Source: Klebsiella oxytoca NBRC 105695 | GTDB lineage: Bacteria > Pseudomonadota > Gammaproteobacteria > Enterobacterales > Enterobacteriaceae | Assembly: GCF_001598695.1 (NCBI RefSeq) | Contig: NZ_BCZK01000002.1 | Span: 372,001-436,000, forward strand | Length of the DNA stretch: 64,000 nt | Direction: 5' to 3' | Part shown: one piece after another, positions 8,941-18,132 of the stretch | Layout of the letters: each line of letters begins with the position of its first letter | Numbering within the stretch: the stretch's first letter is position 1 | Translations under genes and position numbers: made by a program | Notes under the pieces: model-generated | What the model was told of the DNA's origin: nothing | The model's database searches: none | Seen by the model: the letters and a program-made list of their open reading frames with translations, nothing else

Positions 8941-9648
8941 ATGACTGCACATATTAATGCCAAATCCGGCGATTTTGCTTCAACTGTTATTATGCCTGGC
9001 GATCCCTTGCGCGCTAAATTTATCGCTGAAAATTATCTGCTGGACTATCGGGAAGTGACGAACGTTCGCAATATGCTGGGATACACAGGTTATTATTTCG
9101 GGCAGCCTGTATCGGTGATGGGACATGGAATGGGAATACCATCAATGACGCTTTATGCCCATGAACTGGTTAATGACTTTGGCGTTAAGAGAATCATTCG
9201 CGTAGGCAGCCTGGGGGCGACTCAGCAGCATGTTAAAATGCGTGACATTATATTGGCTGTTGCCGCCGGAACAGATTCTATCACCAACCTGAAACGCAGT
9301 TCAGGTTATTCAATGGCGACATCCGCTGATTTTAAACTGTTGCATCAGGCATGGTTGATTGCGCAAAAAAGTGGCATTGATATAAAAGTTGGCAACGTCT
9401 TTAGCGGCGATCTCTATTACGACCCGGATGAAAATCTGATCCCTGCGCTGGAGAAGTTTGGAGTGCTGGGGATTGATATGGAAGTTGCCGGTCTTTATGC
9501 CTTAGCTCATCAGTTTGCAATTGAAGCTCTTGCCATTTTAACGGTCTCCGATCATTGCCTCACCGGAGAAGAGACCACAGCTGAAGAGCGGCAGTTAACT
9601 TTCAATAATATGATCGAGCTGGCTCTGAATACGGCGATTACAGCTTAG
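8941..9648 (+). CDS. DeoD-type purine-nucleoside phosphorylase
   Basis: The enzyme cleaves purine (deoxy)ribonucleosides with phosphate to base and (deoxy)ribose 1-phosphate. At 235 residues it is close to DeoD (239), with the same blocks: INAKSGDFASTVIMPGDPLRAK, phosphate-site RVGSLGA, IDMEVAGLY at the ribose site, and TVSDH with the catalytic Asp. Differences from classic DeoD are GSLGA for GSCGA and Asp for the first Glu of the EME motif. It is a paralogue outside the deoCABD operon. An MFS carrier follows by 35 bp. Confidence 0.9.
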   Translation: MTAHINAKSGDFASTVIMPGDPLRAKFIAENYLLDYREVTNVRNMLGYTGYYFGQPVSVMGHGMGIPSMTLYAHELVNDFGVKRIIRVGSLGATQQHVKMRDIILAVAAGTDSITNLKRSSGYSMATSADFKLLHQAWLIAQKSGIDIKVGNVFSGDLYYDPDENLIPALEKFGVLGIDMEVAGLYALAHQFAIEALAILTVSDHCLTGEETTAEERQLTFNNMIELALNTAITA

Positions 9649-9683
9649 CTCTTGTTCAATTGACACCAGTAGGGGTGTTTTAT

Positions 9684-10847
9684 ATGAAAAATAAACTCTC
9701 ACTTACCCTAATTAGCTTTCTGGCGAACTTTATTATGGCGGGGTTTGCCAGCCAGTTTGGCATGCTGATTGAGCCCATTGCAGAGCATTATAATGCGGAT
9801 ATCAACGCGGTTGCGTCTATTTTCTCTTTACTCAACGGAGGAGCCCTGGCAGGGACGATAGCGGCATTTTTCCTTATTGAAAAAATCGGCGTAAAACGCA
9901 TGACGCTGATGATCTACTCCGTGGTTTTCCTTTGCGCGCTGGCGATGCATGTAAGCAGTGAACTGTGGTCTGTTATGGTGGCGATGACCCTGGTGGGGCT
10001 CTGCGGCGGCATTGGCCTGTGCGTAGCGGGTACCATCGTGGTTTCCGTTTGGCAGGACCGTATCCAGAGCACGATGCTGGTGGTCCAGGATGCCACCTTC
10101 AACGTTGCGGGCGTGATCTTCCCGCTGATCACCACCTTTGCCCTGACGCACAACATGTCATGGAGCTACAGTTACCTGAGCGTCGGTATGGTGGCGCTTG
10201 TCACGCTGGGGATTGTGGCCCTGACCCGCTTCAATGCCTGTGAAGCAGCGCCCTCTTCGGGCCCCTCAGACGCGGTAAAATCCGAATGGAACCCTGGAAT
10301 TATCAGCGGCGGGATTGGCCTGTTTCTTGGCATGCTGGCGCTTTATACCTTCCTGACATGGGCGCCGCTGTTTGTGAAAAACAAATTTGGCATTCCCTTT
10401 GAAGAGGCTGGAAACATCATTACTCAATATTGGGGAGCTGCGCTGGTGGGGGCATTAGTTTCAACCGGTATTGTCGCCCGGGTGAAGATACACTATTTTT
10501 TGTTGAGCATTATTTTACTGGCCTGCGTCATTACGACGATTATCGTCACTAAAGAAACGCTTTCTGGCTTAGATTACCTGGCTTACAGCTATGGCTTTGT
10601 ATGTGCAGCGCTTTACAACTCGTTTATTGCCTATGGCGTATCCTTTGTTAAACGCGCCAGCAGTCAAAATGTATCTTATATATTAATTAGCGGAAGCGCG
10701 GGCGCCATGTTTAGCCCGGCGATCAGCGCGTTAATGGAAAAAACGATGGGACTGCAGAAAATCATGTATGCGATACCTGTTTTATATTTCATTATTTTTG
10801 TCATGCTGGTGGCTACCCTTAAATTAAAACGTAAAGTAGTACAATAA
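9684..10847 (+). CDS. MFS transporter, TsgA-like
   Basis: 387 residues from the ATG at 9684 (MKNKLSLTLISFLANFIMAG), which has GGGGTG about 8 bp upstream; an in-frame ATG at 9660 has no such site. About 12 membrane segments are visible. The order and spacing of the first six recall TsgA and the FucP-like carriers. The neighbours are a purine-nucleoside phosphorylase before and a Tsx-like channel after, so nucleoside or nucleobase uptake is the likely role. The substrate is inferred from context only. Confidence 0.85.
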   Translation: MKNKLSLTLISFLANFIMAGFASQFGMLIEPIAEHYNADINAVASIFSLLNGGALAGTIAAFFLIEKIGVKRMTLMIYSVVFLCALAMHVSSELWSVMVAMTLVGLCGGIGLCVAGTIVVSVWQDRIQSTMLVVQDATFNVAGVIFPLITTFALTHNMSWSYSYLSVGMVALVTLGIVALTRFNACEAAPSSGPSDAVKSEWNPGIISGGIGLFLGMLALYTFLTWAPLFVKNKFGIPFEEAGNIITQYWGAALVGALVSTGIVARVKIHYFLLSIILLACVITTIIVTKETLSGLDYLAYSYGFVCAALYNSFIAYGVSFVKRASSQNVSYILISGSAGAMFSPAISALMEKTMGLQKIMYAIPVLYFIIFVMLVATLKLKRKVVQ

Positions 10848-10931
10848 AACCATCTCTCTTTTCAGTTTAACTTTGCGGAATTGCTCCATTGCAGGAGTAA
10901 TAAGGCTCAGGTTTTATCAAAGGAATGGAAT

Positions 10932-11753
10932 ATGTTTAATGCCAAAAAAACATTATTAGCAATGATAATTAGCGTTGGCTGTTCTCAGGCAATAGCAGCT
11001 GACTATCGTGACGGCAATATCAGAAAGAATGACTTTAGCTGGATGCAAATGAATCTTATGCAGAGCGTGGATGCTAAAGTCCCATACGGAATTCGCAACG
11101 ATACCTATCTTGAACTTGAGTTTGGCGCGCGCTCGGGTATTGTCGATCTTTACGGCTATGTTGATATTTTTGACATCTTTGACAGTAAACATGACGATCG
11201 CCATGGCGGAGATAACTTTTTTGCTAAGATATCGCCGCGTTTTTCACTGGATGCCATTTTCAACAAAGATTTATCCGTCGGCCCATTCAACGAGTTTTAT
11301 ATCGCAACGGTCAATAACATTGGCGATCGCGAATTATTTGAGCACTATATAGGGCTTGGTACGGATGTGAAAGTCCCGTGGTTCGGGATGGTAGGGATGA
11401 ACGTCTATGCTCACTATGTACGGGAAAACTATGGCGCCGAAAACGAAGGCAAGTGGGACGGATATATGTTCTCCACGAACTGGTCAACCCCCTTTTACCA
11501 GTTTGCCAATGGTAGCTATTTAAATTACCAGGGGTATTTCGATTATCAGTTTGCGGCGAATAAAAATAGCGATCGGTCGCTTTACAGTAACAATGCGATT
11601 GAATGGTATAACGGTATCTACTGGCATACGGAAAATTATGCCGTAGGTTACGGCTTGAAATATTTCCGCAATATGGCGTTGATGCAAAACCACGGCGGCG
11701 CAGGCCGTACAACCGGGCTTGGGCACTACTTTAGTCTCACCTGGAAGTTTTAA
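10932..11753 (+). CDS. Tsx-like nucleoside-specific outer-membrane channel
   Basis: 273 residues starting at MFNAKKTLLAMIISVGC; a signal peptide with likely cleavage after residue 22 (SQAIA|ADYRD) is followed by a 12-strand-type beta-barrel rich in aromatic residues. It shares with Tsx the N-terminal block with FSWMQMNLMQSVD and the FFAKISPRFSLDA region, and it ends in a C-terminal Phe, as barrels do. It is the third gene of the set with the phosphorylase and the MFS carrier: channel, carrier and enzyme. The upstream frame to 10881 is not conserved-looking and lacks a ribosome site. Confidence 0.9.
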   Translation: MFNAKKTLLAMIISVGCSQAIAADYRDGNIRKNDFSWMQMNLMQSVDAKVPYGIRNDTYLELEFGARSGIVDLYGYVDIFDIFDSKHDDRHGGDNFFAKISPRFSLDAIFNKDLSVGPFNEFYIATVNNIGDRELFEHYIGLGTDVKVPWFGMVGMNVYAHYVRENYGAENEGKWDGYMFSTNWSTPFYQFANGSYLNYQGYFDYQFAANKNSDRSLYSNNAIEWYNGIYWHTENYAVGYGLKYFRNMALMQNHGGAGRTTGLGHYFSLTWKF

Positions 11754-11762
11754 TTGGATATG

Positions 11763-11790
11763 AATGGCGCGCCGTCTCCGGCGCGTCATT
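11763..11790. terminator. bidirectional hairpin between tsx-like and crp-like genes
   Basis: AATG-CGCGCC and GGCGCG-CATT arms form a long stem. It starts 10 bp after the tsx-like stop and overlaps the stop codon of the convergent regulator. There is no T-run, so termination strength is uncertain. Confidence 0.6.
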
Positions 11791-12472
11791 CAGCAATATC
11801 GTTGCCGAGAAACTTCCGCAACCCATCAAGATCCTGAATTGCAATGCCTTGTTTAGTTCGTACTACCAGTCCGGCATCAATCAGCGCTTTAACCGCGCGG
11901 CGATAAACGCGGTCGGTGGTGCCGAATCTTTCCGCTTCCTGATAATTCTTACTGAATCCATCCATTGGCTGTTTGTTCAGGTGCTGCCGGTAGAGGTCAT
12001 AGGCAACATTATGAACGATGGGGTAGAGCATGCGATGCAAGAAGATTTCCAGCATATCCTGGTAGTCTACCGCCATGGCGCTGGCAAAAAATATCGCCAG
12101 TTTAGGATGTTGATTCAATGCTTCTTCGAGCCGCTCGCAGCTGCATACCGCAACGGTAAGTGGTTCCTCTGCTACGATATCCAGCTGACAGCGATAGCCT
12201 GTGAAAAACTCCATTTCACCAAAGAGTTGCTCATCGCATTCCATTGCACCCAGCTGGAAGCGACGGCCGTTTTCCGCGCTGTAACGCAGAGATATTCTGC
12301 CCGATTCGACCATGATTAAGCGGTCAACAACCTGGCCCTGATGATAAAGATGCTCATTTTCGGCAATAAGCTGCTTATCTGAGAGTAGCTCGCGAAACGT
12401 TCTCTCGATAAATGCATCATCCTGTTGCCAAATGCTATGAAAACGACCTTTGGTGAGTGGTTTAAGCTGCAT
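11786..12472 (-). CDS. Crp/Fnr-family transcriptional regulator
   Basis: 228 residues: a cyclic-nucleotide-binding-like beta-roll at about 30-140 (YHQGQVVDRLIMVESGRISL, then GEMEFFTGYRC) and a C-terminal winged helix at about 165-220 (RFGTTDRVYRRAVKALIDAGLV). It looks closer to YeiL and similar stationary-phase regulators than to Crp itself, and I see no four-cysteine iron-sulfur cluster like that of Fnr. It converges on the tsx-like gene. It may control the nucleoside set, but that is a guess from position. Confidence 0.85.
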   Translation of the reverse strand: MQLKPLTKGRFHSIWQQDDAFIERTFRELLSDKQLIAENEHLYHQGQVVDRLIMVESGRISLRYSAENGRRFQLGAMECDEQLFGEMEFFTGYRCQLDIVAEEPLTVAVCSCERLEEALNQHPKLAIFFASAMAVDYQDMLEIFLHRMLYPIVHNVAYDLYRQHLNKQPMDGFSKNYQEAERFGTTDRVYRRAVKALIDAGLVVRTKQGIAIQDLDGLRKFLGNDIAE

Positions 12473-12754
12473 ATTTTGCTATCTGTAAAGAAGCGAATCC
12501 CTGCTTTTGAATGATATTAGTATAGGCTGATGACATGACGTTAATGGCGCATTCTACTCAATCGCCGTGTTAAAAAATATCAATAACTGGATGTCGCGCC
12601 TGCGCTGCAGAGAGAGCATCCTGGAAGTGGATTGACACGCTATCCATGCGGTTGCGCTTCGTCTCGGGCGCAGCCGCAGCTAAAACAGCATTTTGCCAGG
12701 ACACCGGGGCACGCCTGAAGAAAAACGGTGAATGGCACGCTCGCTTTCCTGGCC
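12473..12754. other. intergenic region between two regulator genes
   Basis: No gene seen. A hairpin, GCGGTTGCGC with GCGCAGCCGC around a 10-nt loop, lies at 12648-12677 and could end the transcript of the large regulator. The promoter of the Crp-like gene should lie at 12480-12560. Confidence 0.4.
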
Positions 12755-14929
12755 TCAGGCGCCGGTTTCATTTTTTATTCGCCTGTTAATGTATTCCACG
12801 GCCTGAGAGACATCCATAATCCCATTTATCGCGTTCGTCACGCCCTGGCCGATAATAATTTCTGCCTGGCGCAGGTTGAAAGGCTTACCCTGCGTACCCT
12901 GCGACTCTCTTATCCCGACCATGCCCTTTTCATTCAATAAATTAAACCATGGATAGAGGTTAAGGACGTTCTGATCGTGACAAACCCCTGACCAGGCGCA
13001 GTTTCCTCCGAGCAGAACCAGATGACGCGCAATTTCATCGGAATAAAGCCAGTTGAAGAACTGCTCAACCTGTTTTTTCTTTTTGCTGTAGCGGGACATC
13101 CCAATGGATCCCCCTCCCAACTGTGGAAGCTGTCCCGGGACTGAAGCATAGCCGATAGTGGGGGCGATAGGGCTATGCGCGACGTCATTGAACAAATTGA
13201 GATACATGATCAACATGGCGAGGTTGCCGCGCTCAAACTGCTTAACGGCGTCACTCCACCATTCTCCTGAGAGATTCACGGCGACGGAGAGCTGTTGCAG
13301 GTACTGTTCAAGCGCCGTAGCGGCAAGCGAAGTCTCCAGTTGAACCGGTTCGCCTTCGCGAACCAGACGTCCGCCGAGCGCGTAGTAACGCAGCAGATAT
13401 TCCGTGGCGATAAGCCCTGAGCTGCCTAAGGTCACCGCCGTGCCCATCGGGCGCAGTCTGTTATCCGGCTGATGCTGGCGACTGAAGAAAGCCGCTAACT
13501 CATCAAATTGCGCAAAGTTTTCGGGTAGCGTTAACTCTTTTCCCGTCGTTTCGTAGAACATCCGTTTTATCGTCGCATCTTCAAAGAGATCGCGTCGGTA
13601 AAACAGGAGCTGCATACTGGCATCAAAGGGGATGGCCCACGCGGTGCCATTCACCATGCTGAAGTGCTGTCGAATCTGGTCAGAAAAATGAGTCAGCAGC
13701 TGCGGCAGCGCAGGGGAAATCGACTCCAGCGGCAATAACGCTTTTTCTGCAAACCAGGGAAAACAGGCCATATCGATGCGCAGGAGATCGTAATAGGGAT
13801 GCAGATGAAGATGGGAAAGAATTTCAAACACTTCATCATAAGGATAAACCGCAAGATTTACCTTGATACCGGTCTGACGATAAAAGTGAGGTAACAGTTT
13901 TTTCAGCGCATCGGTTGAGGGGCTGGGCAAAATTAACATATTCAGCGTCGCCTCGGTCTCAGGCGGCTGGACGGATTGGCCATCTAATGAAAATCCGCTA
14001 TTTGTCAGAATTCGATGCGTTACCTGTTTTTTAGGCTGGCGAATATGGGAAGCGATGGCGGTACCCAGGCGACCATAGTCCATCTGGTAGTTTGTGACGC
14101 CGTCGAAGGCTGCCGGAAGATTATCACTTAACTGCAGTATCGGCGGACAGGACTGCGCGCTACCAAACCAGGCTGCCTGCGTCACGGCTCGCGTTTTATC
14201 ACTATCCTGAGTGATGAAAATATCGGGGGGAACGCCGCGGAAAAAATCAAACGCTACGGTGTTAGACTCGCCCGCCTGCGAGGATAAAACGGTGAGCTTA
14301 GTCTGCGGACTGACTGTCCGGCAGGTCTCCTGTATCGCCTGAATAAAACATGCGCTATGAGCATATTCAAGCGGTTCGCAAAAGATACCGATATGGCCCG
14401 GCCGCTGTGCGAGCGCTCTTCTCGCAAGGTGTTCACCCGCAGTGACGTAATCGAGGCTGAAATAGTTGTCAGCTCCGGCAGGTTGTCGGTACGCAAAAAG
14501 GATCTGTTCCGCGGGCAGCTTGAGCATTTCATAATAAGGTTGGCTATTGCTCAGGCAGCTGACGGTAACAATGGTCTGGTAAGATTTTGCCGCCAGCGTT
14601 TGCAGAATCTCCAGTTCCAGGTTGGGCAGATCGTTGGTCAGGTAAAGATCCAGCGGTTCGCTTAATGATGGCTGACAGACCTGATGTAAGCCCCGGTAAA
14701 GCTGGTAATACTGCTCCGCATTAATGTCTGGCAGCAGCAGCGCCACCCCCTGGCTTTTACTGGCTCTTAACGATTGCGCCTGCGCATTTAACTGATAGCC
14801 CACTTCCTTAGCCGCTCGTTGAACCGCTTCAATCTTCTCAACGCTGACATTTCCTCTGCCATTAAGTACGTTCGAGACAGTGCCGTGTGACACACCGGCT
14901 ATCTTTGCTATGTCTTTGATTGTTGGCAT
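12755..14929 (-). CDS. LacI-type regulator fused to an ABC solute-binding domain
   Basis: 724 residues, about twice a normal LacI protein. Residues 1-47 are a LacI helix-turn-helix (TIKDIAKIAGVSHGTVSNVLNGRG) with hinge. Residues about 58-312 resemble the periplasmic-binding-like LacI core (GVALLLPDIN, GHIGIFCEP, DIFITQDSDKTRAV). Residues about 328-715 look like an extracellular solute-binding protein family 1 domain (LPHFYRQTGIKVNL, GTAWAIPFDASMQLLFYRRDLF, FERGNLAMLIMY, FFNWLYSDEIARHLV), but with no signal peptide. It probably acts in the cytoplasm as a DNA-binding sensor with two ligand modules. It is divergent from the PhnP-like operon, which it probably regulates. Confidence 0.88.
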   Translation of the reverse strand: MPTIKDIAKIAGVSHGTVSNVLNGRGNVSVEKIEAVQRAAKEVGYQLNAQAQSLRASKSQGVALLLPDINAEQYYQLYRGLHQVCQPSLSEPLDLYLTNDLPNLELEILQTLAAKSYQTIVTVSCLSNSQPYYEMLKLPAEQILFAYRQPAGADNYFSLDYVTAGEHLARRALAQRPGHIGIFCEPLEYAHSACFIQAIQETCRTVSPQTKLTVLSSQAGESNTVAFDFFRGVPPDIFITQDSDKTRAVTQAAWFGSAQSCPPILQLSDNLPAAFDGVTNYQMDYGRLGTAIASHIRQPKKQVTHRILTNSGFSLDGQSVQPPETEATLNMLILPSPSTDALKKLLPHFYRQTGIKVNLAVYPYDEVFEILSHLHLHPYYDLLRIDMACFPWFAEKALLPLESISPALPQLLTHFSDQIRQHFSMVNGTAWAIPFDASMQLLFYRRDLFEDATIKRMFYETTGKELTLPENFAQFDELAAFFSRQHQPDNRLRPMGTAVTLGSSGLIATEYLLRYYALGGRLVREGEPVQLETSLAATALEQYLQQLSVAVNLSGEWWSDAVKQFERGNLAMLIMYLNLFNDVAHSPIAPTIGYASVPGQLPQLGGGSIGMSRYSKKKKQVEQFFNWLYSDEIARHLVLLGGNCAWSGVCHDQNVLNLYPWFNLLNEKGMVGIRESQGTQGKPFNLRQAEIIIGQGVTNAINGIMDVSQAVEYINRRIKNETGA

Positions 14930-15262
14930 ATTTTAATCCTTACCCTCATGCGTTGATGCTAGCACGGCATACCGCTGAAAACTATCGTTACCGGTGTTAT
15001 TTGAACGTTACAAAATAATTTTGTGTGATTTATAGACATTAAAAATATTAATCTTTTCCGGCTTGAGACGAGTAACCATGTAGTAAAAATGACAATTTGT
15101 TGAAATTTAAGATAAATACAATAAGTTTTTGAAGGGGATCACTTCTGGGAAAAAAGATCGTTGTTCCTGTTAAACGGCAGAATCATAATTGACACGTTCC
15201 AATTACGTTTGATTACATTTCTGATGATAAAAACAGCAACCTGTTAGTGATAAGAGGAAATC
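14930..15262. promoter_or_regulatory. divergent control region of the fusion regulator and PhnP-like operon
   Basis: A 333-bp AT-rich region. A CG-centred AACGTT palindrome (15004-15009) abuts ACAAAATAATTTTGT, a near-perfect inverted repeat at 15010-15024; both could be operator parts for the LacI-type regulator. A possible -35 box TTGACA lies at about 15190-15195, with a weak -10 17 bp later (ATTACA). TAAGAGGAAAT just before 15263 is the ribosome site of the hydrolase gene. Operator assignment is inference. Confidence 0.5.
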
Positions 15263-16087
15263 ATGAAGATCCATTTTCTGGGAACGGCAGCGTCTGAAGG
15301 GATACCTAACCCGTTTTGCCGCTGCGAGCATTGTCAGCAAGCCCGTATACGTAAGGGAAAAGACATTCGTACACACTCTTCCGCGATTATTGATGATCAA
15401 CTGTTGATTGACGTCGCGCCGGAATTTAGCCAGCAGCTGCTGCGCGACGACATGGACGCAACTGAAATCAGGTCGCTTCTGTTTACCCATACTCATCCCG
15501 ATCATTTCAACGTCGGCGATCTTTTCAGCCGAATGGAGGGTTACGGATTTGAGATTACCCATCCGCTGAATATCTTTGGTAACGATCGTGCGATTAACGG
15601 TGCGGCAGAGGTTTTGCCGGGCTTTAGCGCAGAGCGCTTTGCCTTTCATTGCCTGGTGCCCTTCGTCACCGTAGAAACCCGTGGTTATCGGATAACTCCG
15701 CTGCTGGCTAACCATGCTAAATGGGAGCTTTGTTATACCTGGTTTATCGAAAAAGAGGGCCAGTCAATATTTTACGGTCATGACTCTGGCTGGTTTCCTG
15801 AGCTCACCTGGCAGTGGCTGGAAGGCAAAAAAATCGATCTGGCCGTTCTGGAGTGTACTTACGGCTTTAATGGAGAAAATCGTACCAATAACCATATGAG
15901 TCTGGAAACGGTGTTCGCTGCCAGAGACAGACTGGCGGAACTGGGCTGCCTGAAGAAAACAAGTCAACTTATCGTCTCGCATATTTCACACAGCGGCGGT
16001 CTCCTGCACGATGAGCTAGTAGCAGCATGCGATAAAGAGAACATTCTTGTCGCCTGGGACGGGCTTAACCTGAGCATTAACCAATAA
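15263..16087 (+). CDS. PhnP-like metallo-beta-lactamase-fold hydrolase
   Basis: 274 residues. Like PhnP, the cyclic phosphodiesterase of the C-P lyase pathway, it has LGTAASEG at the start, a structural-zinc trio Cys19, Cys21 and Cys24 (FCRCEHC), the catalytic HTHPDH at 76-81, a LANHAK block, GHDSGW, and SHISHSGG near the end. So a phosphodiesterase acting on a ribosyl cyclic phosphate or a related substrate is plausible. No phn genes are nearby. It is followed 12 bp later by a nucleoside-transporter-like gene, which supports a (cyclic) nucleoside-type substrate. Confidence 0.85.
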   Translation: MKIHFLGTAASEGIPNPFCRCEHCQQARIRKGKDIRTHSSAIIDDQLLIDVAPEFSQQLLRDDMDATEIRSLLFTHTHPDHFNVGDLFSRMEGYGFEITHPLNIFGNDRAINGAAEVLPGFSAERFAFHCLVPFVTVETRGYRITPLLANHAKWELCYTWFIEKEGQSIFYGHDSGWFPELTWQWLEGKKIDLAVLECTYGFNGENRTNNHMSLETVFAARDRLAELGCLKKTSQLIVSHISHSGGLLHDELVAACDKENILVAWDGLNLSINQ

Positions 16088-16099
16088 AGGATATGCAAT

Positions 16100-17335
16100 A
16101 TGGACCTTAATAAAACACCACGCCTGTTAATTATGATGTTCATACAGTACTTTATGCAGGGCGCCTGGAATATGACCATGGGGCTGGTATTAAGTACCTA
16201 TGGAATGGCGACCATAATCGGCTCATCCTATGCCTTGCTCGGATTAGCGACAATTATTTCACCGTTATTTATTGGTATGGTGGCCGATCGCTTCTTTGCG
16301 TCACAAAAGGTCATGGCGATCCTGCACTTAGTCAATGCTGGCGTTCTGCTGTTTGTTCCGCAATTTATTGAAGCGCAAAATACCGGCATGACGCTGACCA
16401 TGATTTTCTTGGTCGGTCTGCTGTTTTATCCGACAACGGCGCTGGCTAACAGTATCAGTTTCAGCCATATCAATGGGGTTAAATATTTCCCATTCATCCG
16501 CGTTTTTGGCACCTTCGGCTTTATGGCAATCGGCTTTATCATTGGTGAAATGGGCTATTCCGGCAACACCGTTACCTGGTATATTGCGGCAGCTTCCGGC
16601 GTCGTCCTGGGCTTATATTGCTTCACATTGCCGAATACGCCGCCAAAAGCAAAAGGAAACGCTTTTGTGCTGCGCGATCTGTTATGTCTCGATGCTCTGG
16701 CACTCTTCAAAGATCGTAGCTTCAGCGTGCTGATGCTGAGTATCTTTGTCTTAATGATCCCCAAAACCGCATATTCCGCCTATATTCCGGTCTTTTTGAA
16801 AGCGCTGGGGTTCGAAAATGCCGCATCAATGATGCAGATCGGGATTGCCTGCGAAGTGATTTTCATGTTCCTGCTTTCGTTCTTCTTACTAAAAGCCGGC
16901 TTTAAAATCACGCTGATGCTGGGGGCCGTTTGCTGGATCATCCGCACGCTGTTGTTTGCTCATGCCTCGCTGGATGCCAACATGATGTTTGTGCTGATTG
17001 GCCTGATGTTACAGGGATTCTGCTGGGACTTTTTCTTTACCGTCGGCGATATTTATGTTGACCGCAAAGCCGCGCCAGAGATCAAAGCGCAGGCGCAAAG
17101 CTTGAGGTTTATCGTCTCCAACGGCGTCGGGCTGCTGTTTGCTTCTACCGTTTGCGGGCAGATTTTTAACAGTACCGTGACAGAGCAAGGGCCGGAAGCG
17201 TTACCGCAATGGGAAACATTCTGGTTAGTTTCAGCCGGTGTCGCCGCGGTAGTGAGCGTCTTCTTCCTGATTTTCTTCCGCGACGATCTGTCAAAACGCA
17301 AAACGGATCTCGCATTGAAGAAAGCGAACTCCTGA
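16100..17335 (+). CDS. MFS nucleoside:proton symporter-like transporter (NupG/XapB type)
   Basis: 411 residues with about 12 membrane segments. The opening (LLIMMFIQYFMQGAWNMTMG), the loop GMVADRFFASQKV, and a late block GDIYVDRKAAPEIKAQAQ resemble the nucleoside:H+ symporter branch that includes NupG and XapB. It sits 12 bp after the PhnP-like gene and 31 bp before the mgtC-like gene, so one operon is likely. Uptake of a nucleoside or a sugar-phosphate-like ligand is inferred; the exact substrate is unknown. Confidence 0.87.
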   Translation: MDLNKTPRLLIMMFIQYFMQGAWNMTMGLVLSTYGMATIIGSSYALLGLATIISPLFIGMVADRFFASQKVMAILHLVNAGVLLFVPQFIEAQNTGMTLTMIFLVGLLFYPTTALANSISFSHINGVKYFPFIRVFGTFGFMAIGFIIGEMGYSGNTVTWYIAAASGVVLGLYCFTLPNTPPKAKGNAFVLRDLLCLDALALFKDRSFSVLMLSIFVLMIPKTAYSAYIPVFLKALGFENAASMMQIGIACEVIFMFLLSFFLLKAGFKITLMLGAVCWIIRTLLFAHASLDANMMFVLIGLMLQGFCWDFFFTVGDIYVDRKAAPEIKAQAQSLRFIVSNGVGLLFASTVCGQIFNSTVTEQGPEALPQWETFWLVSAGVAAVVSVFFLIFFRDDLSKRKTDLALKKANS

Positions 17336-17366
17336 TTGATAACGGATCTTTCATTAAGGTAATGAT

Positions 17367-18080
17367 ATGAATAATCTGGCCGCCACGATCGTCGATCACG
17401 GATGGTTTCCGTTATTGACCATCGTCAAAATCAGCATTGCGTTTATTCTGGGAGGCATCATTGGCCTGGAAAGAGAATCGAAAGGGAAACCTGTCGGATT
17501 CAAAACCTGCGTCATTTTGTCTGTCGCCAGCTGTGTGTTAACCATCGTTTCAATACAGTCGGCGGAATACTATGCTGAAATTTCGATGAACATTCGTAGC
17601 GATCCGATGCGCCTGGCGGCCCAGATTATCAGCGGCGTCGGTTTTCTGGGGGCGGGAGTGATTCTGCATCGACACGACGATGCTATTTCAGGCCTGACGA
17701 CGGCGGCCATTGTCTGGGCATCAGCCGGGGTTGGAATTACCTGCGGCGCCGGTTTTTATTTTCATGCTTTTTTCGCCACGGGTTTGTTCTTATTGGCGAT
17801 AAAATTAAGCCCGTTCATTATATTCCTGCAAACTAAAAATCAGTTCCCCGGAAAAGTGAAAGTACGGGTGGTTCTTGATGAACGAGGGGCCCTTGAAAAG
17901 CTGATAAGCCGTATCCATCAGCAAAAAAATATTATCGAGAATATTACGATTAGAGACCTTAAAAAGGGAAAGATTGAGGTTAATTTGAAAATGGTTATTC
18001 GCCAGAAAATGACCTTACCTGACTTATACCACGATCTGTCTCATGTTGAGCATGTCTGCGCGCTTGCCCTTGAACATTGA
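17367..18080 (+). CDS. MgtC/SapB-family membrane protein
   Basis: 237 residues. The N-terminal 150 residues form the MgtC membrane domain with about five segments and the family signatures GGIIGLERESKGKPVGFKTC and GVGFLGAGVILH. The C-terminal 80 residues are a soluble ACT-like domain (VKVRVVLDERGALEKLISRIHQQ). MgtC proteins take part in survival at low magnesium and restrain the F-ATPase in Salmonella; the role of this copy is not known. It is the last gene of the operon with the NupG-like carrier, and a large palindrome follows. Confidence 0.88.
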   Translation: MNNLAATIVDHGWFPLLTIVKISIAFILGGIIGLERESKGKPVGFKTCVILSVASCVLTIVSIQSAEYYAEISMNIRSDPMRLAAQIISGVGFLGAGVILHRHDDAISGLTTAAIVWASAGVGITCGAGFYFHAFFATGLFLLAIKLSPFIIFLQTKNQFPGKVKVRVVLDERGALEKLISRIHQQKNIIENITIRDLKKGKIEVNLKMVIRQKMTLPDLYHDLSHVEHVCALALEH

Positions 18081-18132
18081 TTAGTATAAAAATGTAAATT
18101 ATGTGGCCGCTGGTTCTCTTTCACGTTGGCGG

